Made by a program: the position numbers and the translations under genes. Positions 1-8,636 of a DNA stretch of 42,368 nucleotides are shown piece after piece (position 1 is the stretch's first letter; every line of letters begins with the position of its first letter). The notes under the pieces were generated by a model, which was given only the letters and a program-made list of their open reading frames with translations, did no database searches and had not been told where the DNA came from. The DNA is taken from positions 1 through 42,368 of the forward strand of contig JAQWNZ010000009.1 in the NCBI GenBank assembly GCA_029246125.1, given 5' to 3'. This DNA comes from Flavobacteriaceae bacterium (GTDB lineage: Bacteria > Bacteroidota > Bacteroidia > Flavobacteriales > Flavobacteriaceae).

Positions 1-57
1 TAAAACTAAAGCGACCTAATCATATACGCGCTAAATTCCATATTAATCAAAATTGGG

Positions 58-88
58 AGGGAGTTTTTATAACTCCCTAAAATTTTTT
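58..88. terminator. Hairpin terminator for a gene left of the window
   Basis: A perfect 8-bp stem, AGGGAGTT (58-65) paired with AACTCCCT (71-78), encloses the loop TTTAT and is followed by AAAA and a run of six T (83-88). This is a typical Rho-independent terminator for a plus-strand gene ending at or before position 1. The window opens with TAA, which could be that stop codon, but its frame cannot be tested. The A run on the left is short, so it is less convincing in the minus direction. Confidence 0.7.
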
Positions 89-193
89 CATCGTATTGAG
101 ATTTTTGTTTGTAAAATTTGCCTAATAAACCTTTTATTAACAAATCATTTTTAAAGTTTTTTGTAAATTTCAGAAAACAATAATATTAGTTTT

Positions 194-1645
194 ATGTCAA
201 CAAAAAAAATGAACTCTAATCGGATTAAACGTAGAGATTTTGTTAAAAGTTCAATTGTAGCTTCCGGTATTTTTATTGTTCCTCGTCATGTTTTAGGAGG
301 GCAAGGTTATACCGCACCTAGTGATCAGCTAGGTCTTGCATCAGTTGGTACTGGTGGTAAAGGTTCAAGTGATATTATAAACGCTTCAGTAAATGGTAGA
401 GAACGTATCGTCTCACTATGTGATGTTGACTCATCTGGAGCCAATAAAATTTCTAGGGTTACAAAAAAGTTTCCAAATGCTAGCTTTTACGATAATTTTA
501 AAATGATGCTAGATAAAGAAAAGGATATTGATGCTATTACTATATCATCCCCTGATCATACTCACGCCTCAGCAGCGGTTTATGCTATGGAACGAGGTAT
601 TCATGTATATGTCCAAAAACCACTTACTCACAATATTTATGAGGCTAGATTATTAACTGAAATGGCTCGAGATAAAAAAATTGTAAGTCAGATGGGCAAT
701 CAAGGTGCTTCAAATCCAGATCAGTTACAAATTCAAAAATGGGTAAATGACTCAAGTATAGGTGCAATTTCTAAAGTTCAAGTTTGGAGCAATCGTCCAG
801 TATGGCCGCAAGGTGGTAAAATGCCTTTACCAAATCCATCAGCAAAACCCAAAACATTGAATTGGGACCAATGGTTAGGCCCTTGTAAAGAAACACCTTT
901 CATTCCAGAAATGCATCCATTTAACTGGAGAGGATGGTGGAATTTTGGTACAGGTGCCCTCGGTGATATGGGATGTCATCTCATTGATATTCCATTTAAA
1001 GCATTAGGTCTTAAATATCCAACTGATGTTGAATGTAGTGTTGGATCTGTTTATGAACAAATGTGGACTGCGAACTATTTCCCTGAAGGTTGTCCACCTT
1101 CATCATCAGTTTCTTTGCATTTTGATGCAACTGAAAAAAACAATGTTCCTCTTCAAATGACATGGTCAGATGGAGGAATTAAGCCTTTTCATCCTGATTT
1201 AATACCAGCTGACGTCCCGATTGAACCAAACGGTGTAATTATGATTGGAGAAAAAGGAGTAATTACATGTGATTATTATGGTATGGATCCAAAAATGTAT
1301 ATTAAAGGTCAAAATGTTATTGTAGGAGAAAAAATAAAAAATAATGACCCAGAATGGGGACATCAAAGAAAATGGGTTGATGCCTGTAAAGCTGGATTTA
1401 ATAGCACTGAACATTTGTCATTAACATCTTCTTTCGATTATTCTGGACCATTAACTGAAACAGTTTTGATGGGTAATATTGCTATTAGAAGTTATATGTT
1501 AAGGAAAGAGGGAGCTAATGGAAGTCCTCAATTTATTGGTAGAAAAAAATTAGAATGGGATGGTAATGCCATGAAGATTAAAAATTTAGAAGCTGCTAAT
1601 CAATTTGTTGGAAGAGACTATAGAAAAGGCTGGGAGCTAACTTAA
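194..1645 (+). CDS. Secreted Gfo/Idh/MocA family oxidoreductase (Tat signal)
   Basis: A 483-residue NAD(P)-dependent sugar oxidoreductase-like protein. The N-terminus has a twin-arginine signal (KRRDFVKSS, residues 12-20) followed by a hydrophobic stretch, so folded export to the periplasm is likely. A Rossmann domain follows with GTGGKG at 52-57 and CDVD at 76-79. The family's EKP motif is present as QKP at 141-143. The C-terminal alpha/beta domain carries the GDMGCHLID segment typical of this secreted subfamily. It is clearly paralogous to the protein at 6758-8098 in motifs and layout. The galE-like gene starts 12 bases downstream, which suggests co-transcription. The substrate cannot be told from sequence; secreted members act on free or linked sugars and on keto-sugar intermediates. 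The family call is firm, the substrate unknown. Confidence 0.9.
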   Translation: MSTKKMNSNRIKRRDFVKSSIVASGIFIVPRHVLGGQGYTAPSDQLGLASVGTGGKGSSDIINASVNGRERIVSLCDVDSSGANKISRVTKKFPNASFYDNFKMMLDKEKDIDAITISSPDHTHASAAVYAMERGIHVYVQKPLTHNIYEARLLTEMARDKKIVSQMGNQGASNPDQLQIQKWVNDSSIGAISKVQVWSNRPVWPQGGKMPLPNPSAKPKTLNWDQWLGPCKETPFIPEMHPFNWRGWWNFGTGALGDMGCHLIDIPFKALGLKYPTDVECSVGSVYEQMWTANYFPEGCPPSSSVSLHFDATEKNNVPLQMTWSDGGIKPFHPDLIPADVPIEPNGVIMIGEKGVITCDYYGMDPKMYIKGQNVIVGEKIKNNDPEWGHQRKWVDACKAGFNSTEHLSLTSSFDYSGPLTETVLMGNIAIRSYMLRKEGANGSPQFIGRKKLEWDGNAMKIKNLEAANQFVGRDYRKGWELT

Positions 1646-1657
1646 AATAATAATTAG

Positions 1658-2680
1658 TTGAAAATACTGATCACCGGAGGATTAGGTTACATTGGCTCAC
1701 ATGTAGCTACAGTTTTGATTCAAAGTGGAATAGAAACTGTTTTAATTGATACTCTTGAAAATTCAAGTATCCAAGTTTTGGATGGAATTGAATCTATTAC
1801 TGGAAAAGTTCCAATATTTAGAAAAATAGATGTAGGTGATGAAACACAAATGAACAATTTGTTTGAAGAGTTTACAGATATTGGAGGAGTAATTCATTTT
1901 GCGGCATACAAATCAGTTGGTGAAAGTGTTTCACAACCACTTCGTTATTACAATAATAATTTGGGGAGTTTAAAACAACTTTTGAAATATTTAATCCCTA
2001 ATTCAATTCCACTAATTTTTAGTTCTTCATGTACTGTATATGGTCAATCTGAAACACTCCCTATTCGAGAAGATGAACCATTAAAACCTGCTACTTCACC
2101 ATACGGTAATACTAAAAAAATTGGAGAACAAATTATTTTAGATTGTTGTAAAGCTAATCCCGAATTCAATGCAATTTTATTACGTTATTTCAATCCTATC
2201 GGGGCTCATTTTTCAGCAAAAATTGGTGAGTATCCAAATGGGGTTCCACAGAATTTAGTTCCTTTTTTAACTCAAACAGTAAAGGGATTGAGGCCAATTC
2301 TTAAAGTATTTGGATCTTCTTATGATACTCCTGATGGAACCTGTATTAGAGATTATATTCATGTGATGGATTTAGCCCATGCACATGTAGAGAGTTTAGA
2401 TTATCTATTAAATAAGAAAAATCAAGAAACATGTGAGATTTATAATGTCGGAACAGGAAAAGGGGTAAGTGTATTGGAATTGATTAAATCATTTGAAAGT
2501 GCAACAGGTAAAAAAGTACCTTTTGAATTATCTAATCCACGTCCAGGTGATACTGTTGTTGCTTATGCTGATCCTTCCAAAATTCGATTAAATATTGGTT
2601 GGAAGGCAAATTATAGCTTGGAAGATTCACTTTTAAGTGCGTGGAAATGGGAAGAGAATCTAAATAAATTAAATAAATAA
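1658..2680 (+). CDS. galE: UDP-glucose 4-epimerase (GalE)
   Basis: A 340-residue extended short-chain dehydrogenase, the usual GalE length. The NAD-binding motif GGLGYIGS lies at 7-14. The catalytic pair Y149-xxx-K153 (SPYGNTKK) and the upstream SSSCTVYG segment are intact, and the C-terminal half has the RPGD segment of nucleotide-sugar epimerases. The enzyme interconverts UDP-glucose and UDP-galactose in the cytoplasm. The start is TTG, because the reading MKILITGG begins exactly there and no in-frame ATG lies close by. It sits 12 bases after a Tat-type oxidoreductase and 30 bases before a Tat-type isomerase, an unusual position for a cytosolic nucleotide-sugar enzyme. A related UDP-hexose 4-epimerase specificity (for example UDP-GlcNAc) is possible. 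Confidence 0.9.
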   Translation: MKILITGGLGYIGSHVATVLIQSGIETVLIDTLENSSIQVLDGIESITGKVPIFRKIDVGDETQMNNLFEEFTDIGGVIHFAAYKSVGESVSQPLRYYNNNLGSLKQLLKYLIPNSIPLIFSSSCTVYGQSETLPIREDEPLKPATSPYGNTKKIGEQIILDCCKANPEFNAILLRYFNPIGAHFSAKIGEYPNGVPQNLVPFLTQTVKGLRPILKVFGSSYDTPDGTCIRDYIHVMDLAHAHVESLDYLLNKKNQETCEIYNVGTGKGVSVLELIKSFESATGKKVPFELSNPRPGDTVVAYADPSKIRLNIGWKANYSLEDSLLSAWKWEENLNKLNK

Positions 2681-2685
2681 CTTAT

Positions 2686-2698
2686 CTATATTGTATTT
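2686..2698 (+). promoter_or_regulatory. Possible -7 promoter element
   Basis: CTATATTGTATTT lies 13 bases before the isomerase start. The same sequence with one change, CTATATTGCATTT, lies at 21701-21713 before the sheath gene. TATATTG is close to, but not a full match for, the Bacteroidota -7 consensus TAnnTTTG, and no clear -33 TTG box is visible at the expected distance. In DNA this AT-rich the match is weak evidence. Confidence 0.25.
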
Positions 2699-2710
2699 AA
2701 TTTTTTAAAA

Positions 2711-3613
2711 ATGGAATCAAATAAAAATATAAATAGAAGAAAAGCATTAAAAACTATGGCTTTAGGATCCGGCGCACTAGCAATTCCAAAGGTAGATCTA
2801 ACGAGTGAATCTGATCTATCAGAACCATTAAAAGGTAATATAAATCATTCAGTATGCCAATGGTGTTATAGTAATATTCCTTTGGAAAATTTAGCTAAAG
2901 AAGTAAAAAAATTAGGGCTTATTGGAATTGATTTGATAGGTGAAGAAGGATGGGATACATTAAAGAAATATGGACTTACTTCTACTATGTGTTATGGAGA
3001 TTTAAAGGGGAAATCTACTAGAGATTTAACCAAGGGATGGTGTGATACTAAATATCATGAAGACCTAATAAAGCATTATAAGCGATTCATACCCATGGTG
3101 GCTAGAGCTGGATGGACAAATCTTATTTGTTTTAGTGGAAATAGCAGAGGAATTGATAATAAAACTGGATTACAAAACTGTGTTAATGGACTAAGTAAAA
3201 TTATTCCTTTAGCGGAAAAACATGGTGTTATTTTGAATATGGAACTTTTGAATTCTAAAGTTGATCATGATGACTACATGTGTGATAATTCAAAATGGGG
3301 TGTTGCTCTTTGCAAAGAATTAGGTTCTAGTAACTTTAAACTATTATATGATATATATCACATGCAAATTATGGAAGGTGATGTAATTCGAACAATTCAA
3401 GAAAATAAAGAGTTTTATGGTCATTTTCATACTGCTGGTGTACCTGGAAGGAATGAAATAGATGAGTCTCAAGAATTATTTTATCCTGCAGTAATGAAGG
3501 CTATTGTAGCATCAGGTTTTAAAGGATATGTTGCACAAGAATTTATTCCCCGTGATAGAACCCAAGAGGGCTTGAAATCGTTGGCTGACGCAATTCGCCG
3601 CTGTGATGTTTAA
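2711..3613 (+). CDS. Secreted sugar isomerase/epimerase, hydroxypyruvate isomerase-like TIM barrel
   Basis: A 300-residue protein of the AP-endonuclease-2/xylose-isomerase-like TIM-barrel family. It starts with a Tat-like signal (RRKALK at 9-14 followed by MALGSGALAIP). The expected divalent-metal ligands are recognisable: E178 (NMELL), D214 and H217 (LLYDIYHMQ), H240 (GHFHTAGVPGRNEID) and E277 (YVAQEF). The GHFHTAGVPGRNEID segment is characteristic of the hydroxypyruvate isomerase-like branch. Secreted members often sit beside Gfo/Idh/MocA oxidoreductases, as here, and are thought to act on sugars or keto-sugars. The stop codon overlaps the stop of the convergent peptidase gene by four bases. 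Family call firm, exact reaction unknown. Confidence 0.87.
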   Translation: MESNKNINRRKALKTMALGSGALAIPKVDLTSESDLSEPLKGNINHSVCQWCYSNIPLENLAKEVKKLGLIGIDLIGEEGWDTLKKYGLTSTMCYGDLKGKSTRDLTKGWCDTKYHEDLIKHYKRFIPMVARAGWTNLICFSGNSRGIDNKTGLQNCVNGLSKIIPLAEKHGVILNMELLNSKVDHDDYMCDNSKWGVALCKELGSSNFKLLYDIYHMQIMEGDVIRTIQENKEFYGHFHTAGVPGRNEIDESQELFYPAVMKAIVASGFKGYVAQEFIPRDRTQEGLKSLADAIRRCDV

Positions 3614-5091
3614 TATTTTGCAGATTTACCCTTAGAAGAAGTAGATTCTATAAAAATTCTAACATCTTCATTAGCACTTATTAAATCCTCATTTCTTAAA
3701 TACATCATATGACCGCTTCTATAACCCTTGAAGTAAAATCGATTTTTCATTTTCCCACTAGGATCAACATGCCACATTGTAAACTTAGCGTTGAAATAAG
3801 TTGTTGCTCCATCATAATAACCTGATTGAAAAAGGACTTTTAGATAAGGGTTTTCAGCCATTGCTCGTCTTAAATCTTCCCTTGTATTATCATTATCATT
3901 ATTCCATGGTCTCACATCTCCAAACATATTGTATTTGATATCTGTCTTAAATTTAAGTTCCTTTCTAATATAATGATTTACTGCAGGAGTAAATGAATGT
4001 AACCAAGAAGTTAGCTCTGCGCTGTAGTCAGGTCCGACTCCTATGTCTTTTCTATCGATACCTAAATACCTAGAATCTAATCTTCCAATTGTTTTGCCTT
4101 GGTCACGAAGTAAATCTTTCCAAAAAAAACGTGTTGGAATATCTAGATTATTTTGAATTACAGATTCTAGTGAAAGCCCTGAGTATTCACTTATTTTTTT
4201 CGCAACTTCCATTTTTTCTTGTTCAGATATAAATCCTCCTTTAGAAATCGCTGGTATTAATTTATCTATAGTGTATTGTTCTACTTCAGGGAGAATATCT
4301 GTTAAATCTTTTTGTTGTAATTTATATGGTAATTTTTTATGAAACCATGCTGCAGCCGAAAAGTATGGCAGATTTAGTGCAGAAGAAACAGGTCCTGCTT
4401 CACGATATACTTTATAATCTGCAGGTGAAACCATTATAACACCATTTAGGTACATCCATTGTCTTTCTTGTAGTGCAGCAGAAAGACCCATTACCCGGGT
4501 CCCTCCATAACTTTCTCCAATAAGATATTTTGGAGATTCCCAGCGCTGTTTTCTGCTCACAAAGGTGTTTAGCCATTCAGATAGGTATTCAATGTCTTGA
4601 TTTATACCAAAAAATTGTTTTCTATCTGGCATTTTACCATCCACCTTGATCATTCTTGAATACCCGGTGTTCACAGGATTAATAAAAACAATGTCGGCAA
4701 CATCTAAAATAGAATTAGGATTACTTTTATATCCATATGGTTGAATAGGAAAACCTTCATTATCAATTTTTAGAATTTTGGGACCGGTATAGGCTAAATG
4801 CATCCATACTGAGGCTGAACCTGGCCCACCATTAAATGAAAAAATTAAAGGTCTATGGCTGCCATTCTTAACATCTGTCCTTTTATAGTAAGTATAAAAT
4901 AAAGTAGCTATTGGTTTACCGTCTTCATTCCATACTGGTTGAGTACCTGTTTCTGCTAGGTAGTTTACTGTTTCGCCCTTAATTTTGGTTGTATGATTGG
5001 TTGTTACTATCGTGTCTACAACTATTTTTCTGTCTTGAGAATTTAGATTAAACACCAAGAAAAGTGATATGATTAAATTTAATTTTTTCAT
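3610..5091 (-). CDS. Secreted serine carboxypeptidase-like peptidase (family S10)
   Basis: A 493-residue alpha/beta-hydrolase of the S10 carboxypeptidase family with an N-terminal signal peptide (about residues 1-19). The oxyanion-hole segment FNGGPGSASVW lies at 86-96. The nucleophile is S194 in GESYGG (192-197). The remaining triad residues are probably D427 (YYDGATTYF) and H461 (RSGHMMYL). The expected role is removal of C-terminal residues from peptides in the periplasm or outside the cell. A hairpin terminator at 5121-5154 separates it from the ompA-like gene upstream, so it probably has its own weak promoter in the 77-base gap. Its end converges on the isomerase gene with a four-base overlap. 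Confidence 0.9.
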   Translation of the reverse strand: MKKLNLIISLFLVFNLNSQDRKIVVDTIVTTNHTTKIKGETVNYLAETGTQPVWNEDGKPIATLFYTYYKRTDVKNGSHRPLIFSFNGGPGSASVWMHLAYTGPKILKIDNEGFPIQPYGYKSNPNSILDVADIVFINPVNTGYSRMIKVDGKMPDRKQFFGINQDIEYLSEWLNTFVSRKQRWESPKYLIGESYGGTRVMGLSAALQERQWMYLNGVIMVSPADYKVYREAGPVSSALNLPYFSAAAWFHKKLPYKLQQKDLTDILPEVEQYTIDKLIPAISKGGFISEQEKMEVAKKISEYSGLSLESVIQNNLDIPTRFFWKDLLRDQGKTIGRLDSRYLGIDRKDIGVGPDYSAELTSWLHSFTPAVNHYIRKELKFKTDIKYNMFGDVRPWNNDNDNTREDLRRAMAENPYLKVLFQSGYYDGATTYFNAKFTMWHVDPSGKMKNRFYFKGYRSGHMMYLRNEDLISANEDVRIFIESTSSKGKSAKY

Positions 5092-5120
5092 TTTTTTATT
5101 TTTAACATAGCATAGTATTA

Positions 5121-5154
5121 AAAAAAAACCTCCATAAAGTAGGAGGTTTTTTTT
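5121..5154 (-). terminator. Rho-independent terminator of the ompA-like gene
   Basis: AAAAAAAACCTCC (5121-5133) pairs with GGAGGTTTTTTTT (5142-5154) around an 8-base loop. Read on the minus strand it is a short GC core followed by a T run, 15 bases after the end of the OmpA/TSP3 gene. It separates that gene from the peptidase gene transcribed in the same direction. Confidence 0.85.
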
Positions 5155-5168
5155 AGAAAATATAAAAA

Positions 5169-6503
5169 TTAATTCATTTTAAGTTGAGCACTACGGTTGA
5201 TTTCAGCTCTTCGATTTTGTTTTCTTCCTTTTGCATATTTGTTGTCTTCAATAGGTTTTGATTCTCCATAACCTACTGTTTCAATTCTGTTTGATTCAAC
5301 ACCCAATGAAATTAAGTGCGCTTTTAATGCTTCTGCTCTTTGCTCAGAAAGTTTTTGATTATATGTTGTGCTTCCATCACTAGAAGCATGGCCTTCAATA
5401 GTAATTATTACAATAGGATACTGAATAAGAAGTTCTTTGATAACATTTAATGTTTCGTGGTCTTCATTATTAATTTCACTACTACTAGCTGAGAATAAGA
5501 AACGGTTTTGTTCACTGTTAATAAATTCCATTAAATCCTTAGGCTGATCAGGACATCCTTTATTAGCAGCAGTCCCCTTTTCATCAGGACATTTATCATC
5601 TTTATCTGGAATACCGTCAGCATCACGATCTGCCCATGGACAACCATTGTTTTCTGGATCACCAAAAGTTTCCGGGCAAGTATCAACATTGTCAGCGACA
5701 CCATCACCATCACTATCAGGACACCCATTCATAGCAGCAGGACCTGCTTGGTTAGGGCATGCGTCATCTTGATCTGCTATGCCATCACCATCAGTATCTG
5801 GACAACCTTCAAGTGCCGCCGATCCAGATTCTTCAGGACATTTATCTTTATTATCCGGTATTCCGTCACCATCAGTATCTGGGCATCCATCAAATTCTTT
5901 TAAACCAGGAACATCTGGACAAGTATCTTTTTGATCTGGCACACCGTCTTTATCAGCGTCTCCAGCACCAAAATTATAACTTAAACCAATGATGTGCTGC
6001 AAATGACTTTGAGTGTCTTCTTCACTAACACCTCTATATGAAGTACTTACGTTAATTGCAATATTATCATCCAAATAAAAATTTATACCTATACCACCAG
6101 AAATAGTTCTACCTGATTCTGTGGATGGGAAGAAACCATCGTTATCATCAGAATCAGAGTATCTGCTCATCCCATATCCTGCAAAAACGTAAGGGAGTAT
6201 ATTACCCTCTGAGATATTATATTTGATAATTCCATCAAGGGAATTATAATTTAGATCAACTCCATTTTCCTCAGCATTTCCTATTGCATATTGAGCGCCA
6301 ACAGAAAATCCAGAACCTAAATAGCGTGATAAACTTAATGCAGGAGCACCAAATTTAGTACTGGAATCAACGTTTTCTCCTTGAAGGCTAATTAAATCCG
6401 CTCCAACTGCAATGGCCCACGGATTTTCACTTGTTTGAGCAAATGTGAAGTATGAAAATACTATTAAAGCGAAGGCCGTAAGAAAAGATTTTATTTTTTT
6501 CAT
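5169..6503 (-). CDS. OmpA-family outer-membrane protein with TSP type-3 repeats
   Basis: A 444-residue outer-membrane anchor. A signal peptide covers about 1-23 (ending FTFAQ). Residues about 24-180 form an eight-strand OmpA/OmpW-like barrel that ends in the aromatic strand IIGLSYNFG. Residues about 182-319 are thrombospondin type-3 calcium-binding repeats (five DxDxDGxxD units with paired CP motifs). Residues about 330-436 are the OmpA C-terminal peptidoglycan-binding domain, with GHASSDGS, NRIETVGYGESKP and the conserved late Arg-rich segment GRKQNRRAEI. The protein tethers the outer membrane to peptidoglycan, and the acidic spacer rigidifies with calcium. A match to the -7 consensus at 6519-6526 and the terminator at 5121-5154 mark it as a single-gene unit, probably highly expressed. 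Confidence 0.93.
   Translation of the reverse strand: MKKIKSFLTAFALIVFSYFTFAQTSENPWAIAVGADLISLQGENVDSSTKFGAPALSLSRYLGSGFSVGAQYAIGNAEENGVDLNYNSLDGIIKYNISEGNILPYVFAGYGMSRYSDSDDNDGFFPSTESGRTISGGIGINFYLDDNIAINVSTSYRGVSEEDTQSHLQHIIGLSYNFGAGDADKDGVPDQKDTCPDVPGLKEFDGCPDTDGDGIPDNKDKCPEESGSAALEGCPDTDGDGIADQDDACPNQAGPAAMNGCPDSDGDGVADNVDTCPETFGDPENNGCPWADRDADGIPDKDDKCPDEKGTAANKGCPDQPKDLMEFINSEQNRFLFSASSSEINNEDHETLNVIKELLIQYPIVIITIEGHASSDGSTTYNQKLSEQRAEALKAHLISLGVESNRIETVGYGESKPIEDNKYAKGRKQNRRAEINRSAQLKMN
5547..5960 (-). repeat. Coding repeat array: thrombospondin type-3 calcium repeats
   Basis: Five degenerate units within the ompA-like gene encode residues about 182-319 with the pattern D-x-D-x-D-G-(I/V)-x-D-x-x-D-x-C-P. 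The Asp/Gly-rich, Cys-paired spacing is that of calcium-binding TSP3 repeats, a common linker in Bacteroidota OmpA proteins. Confidence 0.88.
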
Positions 6504-6518
6504 TTTATGCTATTTACA

Positions 6519-6526
6519 CAAATATA
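6519..6526 (-). promoter_or_regulatory. -7 box of the ompA-like gene
   Basis: Read on the minus strand this is TATATTTG, an exact match to the Bacteroidota -7 consensus TAnnTTTG, about 16 bases before the start codon. No clear TTG was found at the -33 distance, so only the -7 element is called. The remaining intergenic DNA up to 6757 (254 bases between divergent genes) is AT-rich and shows no other convincing structure. Confidence 0.5.
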
Positions 6527-6757
6527 TTATAAATTGAATTAAAATTTAAATTTGGGGCTCATTAATTAGTCAAATTTCATTCATTTTTGGGAGGTTTTTT
6601 TAAAAATTTGTTTTGACTCTTTTAAAATTTTAAGCAGTTCGAAATAATTAGTTTCGTTATTATTATTTTTGTTAGGAATTATAATCAAATTTTTTATGAG
6701 TCTTAATCACAACTTTAATATATTACATATACTTTAAATATCTAATTTTAATTTAAA

Positions 6758-8098
6758 ATGAAAAAAAGAGATTTTATTAAAACTACAGCTACCATCGCGG
6801 GTACTGCATTATTTCCATCATCACTCCTCGCAATAACCAAAGAAGCTAAACGTCTTCGTACTGCTCATATTGGAGTTGGTGGAATGGGGGCATCCGATCT
6901 TCAGTCTATCGCTTCTCATTATGCAGTTGATGTGGTTGCTCTATGTGATGTTGATAGGAATAATCTGAATACAGCTCACAAATTATATCCAAATGCAAAA
7001 ATCTTTCAAGATTACAGAATTTTATTAACTGAAATGAAGTCTGAAATTGACGCTGTAATCGTATCTACTCCAGATCATACACATGCACCAGCCTCTCTTA
7101 TGGCGATGGAATTAGATAAGCCTGTTTATTGTCAAAAGCCCTTAACTCATTATGTTTCTGAAGCTAGAGATATGCTTAGACTTGCAAATAAAAAAAATCT
7201 GATTACCCAAATGGGAATTCAGGTTCATTCATTCTATGACTATAAATTAGCAACTTTGTTGATTCAATCTGGAATTATTGGTAAGGTTAGTAAAGTATAT
7301 GCTTGGTCTCCTAAAAACTGGGGATTTGATGGACCTATTCCAGAAGGTGAGGATCCCATCCCTGATCAACTTGATTGGAATTTATGGCTAGGGACATCAC
7401 CAAAAAAAAAATATAAAGAAAAAGTTTATCATCCATATAATTGGCGAAAATTAGTTGAGTATGGTTGCGGTACATTAGGTGATATGGGTGTTCATATTTT
7501 TGATACTCCTTACAATGCTCTTGGGCTGGATGTTCCACTCACGATTACCAATAAGTGTAGAAAACCAAATGGTTTTGGTTATCCAGAAAATAATAAGGTT
7601 ACCTACACTTTTCCAGGAACTAAATATACCACCGAAACTCTTACATGGATTTGGTCAGATGGTCCTGGAGTACCCCGAATTAGCAAAGAATTAAAGCTTC
7701 CAAATAATGATAAACTTCCCCAGCAGGGTGCTATGTTCGTTGGCGAAAATGGCCGTCTTTTATTACCACATTTTATGGAGCTTCCTAAACACATTGTCGG
7801 TGGTGAATATAATAAAATAGATGTATCTAAATACGACCCAAATGGGTCATTAGGGACTACAAAAAATGATTACGAAAGGGATGCACCTAAACACTATCAT
7901 CAATTTGTAGACGCATGTTTAGGAAAGGGTGAAGTTTCAGCCCCTTTTTCCTATTCTGCAAAGCTTACGGAAACCATTTTGTTAGGAGTAATTGCAGGAA
8001 GATTTCCAAATAAAACTCTTCACTGGGATAGTGAAAAAGCTGTTTTTAAAGAAGTAGAGGCTAATGAGTATCTAAGTGCTAAACACCGTAAATTTTAA
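6758..8098 (+). CDS. Secreted Gfo/Idh/MocA family oxidoreductase
   Basis: A 446-residue oxidoreductase paralogous to the protein at 194-1645. The N-terminus KKRDFIKTT with the following hydrophobic stretch is a Tat-like signal in which the first arginine is lysine. The Rossmann fold shows IGVGGMG at 38-44 and CDVD at 63-66. The STPDHTHAPAS segment lies at 103-113 and QKP (family EKP motif) at 126-128. The GDMGVHIFD segment of the secreted subfamily lies in the C-terminal domain. Nineteen bases separate it from the dehydrogenase small-subunit gene, and the GMC flavoprotein follows, so the three probably form one operon for sugar or polyol oxidation in the periplasm. The substrate is not identifiable. 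Confidence 0.9.
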   Translation: MKKRDFIKTTATIAGTALFPSSLLAITKEAKRLRTAHIGVGGMGASDLQSIASHYAVDVVALCDVDRNNLNTAHKLYPNAKIFQDYRILLTEMKSEIDAVIVSTPDHTHAPASLMAMELDKPVYCQKPLTHYVSEARDMLRLANKKNLITQMGIQVHSFYDYKLATLLIQSGIIGKVSKVYAWSPKNWGFDGPIPEGEDPIPDQLDWNLWLGTSPKKKYKEKVYHPYNWRKLVEYGCGTLGDMGVHIFDTPYNALGLDVPLTITNKCRKPNGFGYPENNKVTYTFPGTKYTTETLTWIWSDGPGVPRISKELKLPNNDKLPQQGAMFVGENGRLLLPHFMELPKHIVGGEYNKIDVSKYDPNGSLGTTKNDYERDAPKHYHQFVDACLGKGEVSAPFSYSAKLTETILLGVIAGRFPNKTLHWDSEKAVFKEVEANEYLSAKHRKF

Positions 8099-8117
8099 GC
8101 TCATTATTTAATTTTTT

Positions 8118-8636
8118 ATGAAAAGAAGAAATGCTATTACGAACATAGGGTTTTTAGCAGGAGCAATTGTTCTTCTGCCTTACTCATGTGATAGCAGCCC
8201 TGAAATAGTATATTCAAACTTTCCATTAATAAAAAAAAGAGACCAGGTTTTAATTGGAAAAATTTGTAATGTCATTTTACCAGAGGATCAGATTAATTTT
8301 TCAACTCCTGAAAAACGTGATTTTTTTGTTTTAACAATGATAAATGATTGTGGATCCTCGAGAGAAATAACTATCCTTACAGAAGGTTTAAAATCTCTTA
8401 AAACTTATTTAATAAAAGAACAAAAAATTGATTTCAAGGATCCTAAAGGCGAACAAACAATTAAATTTATTAGAACAGAATTTGAATCTAAAACAAAAAT
8501 TTCAAAGTTTTTAAGTTTGTTAAAAAAGTATTCTATGCTTCATTTTGAAACATCAGAAAACTATCTTACCCGATACCTTAATTATGAATTCATGCCAGGA
8601 AGATATTATGGAAGAGTTCGAAGAACCTCAACTTGA
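8118..8636 (+). CDS. Gluconate 2-dehydrogenase subunit 3-like protein
   Basis: A 172-residue protein beginning KRRNAITNIGFLAGAIVLLP, a Tat-like export signal; a Cys shortly after (LPYSC) could also be lipidated. The rest is helical and fits the small-subunit family (gluconate 2-dehydrogenase subunit 3), including the ILPED and late MPGRYYGR segments. In characterised two-subunit FAD sugar dehydrogenases the small subunit carries the export signal and takes the folded GMC subunit along. Here the next gene is such a GMC protein without its own signal, and the two genes overlap by one base (TGATG), which fits strict coupling. Confidence 0.78.
   Translation: MKRRNAITNIGFLAGAIVLLPYSCDSSPEIVYSNFPLIKKRDQVLIGKICNVILPEDQINFSTPEKRDFFVLTMINDCGSSREITILTEGLKSLKTYLIKEQKIDFKDPKGEQTIKFIRTEFESKTKISKFLSLLKKYSMLHFETSENYLTRYLNYEFMPGRYYGRVRRTST

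Noticed and set aside
5547-5960. Regular short repeats on the minus strand that could suggest a CRISPR-like array
   Set aside because: They are in-frame TSP3 calcium repeats within an intact OmpA-family gene; units are degenerate and there are no spacers.
6504-6757. Possible small RNA or riboswitch between the divergent ompA-like and oxidoreductase genes
   Set aside because: Only AT-rich sequence and one -7 box are visible; no stable stem or known aptamer pattern could be drawn.
7335-7794. Open frames on both strands within the 6758-8098 gene
   Set aside because: They overlap conserved motifs of a clear Gfo/Idh/MocA gene in the wrong frame and have no recognisable content.
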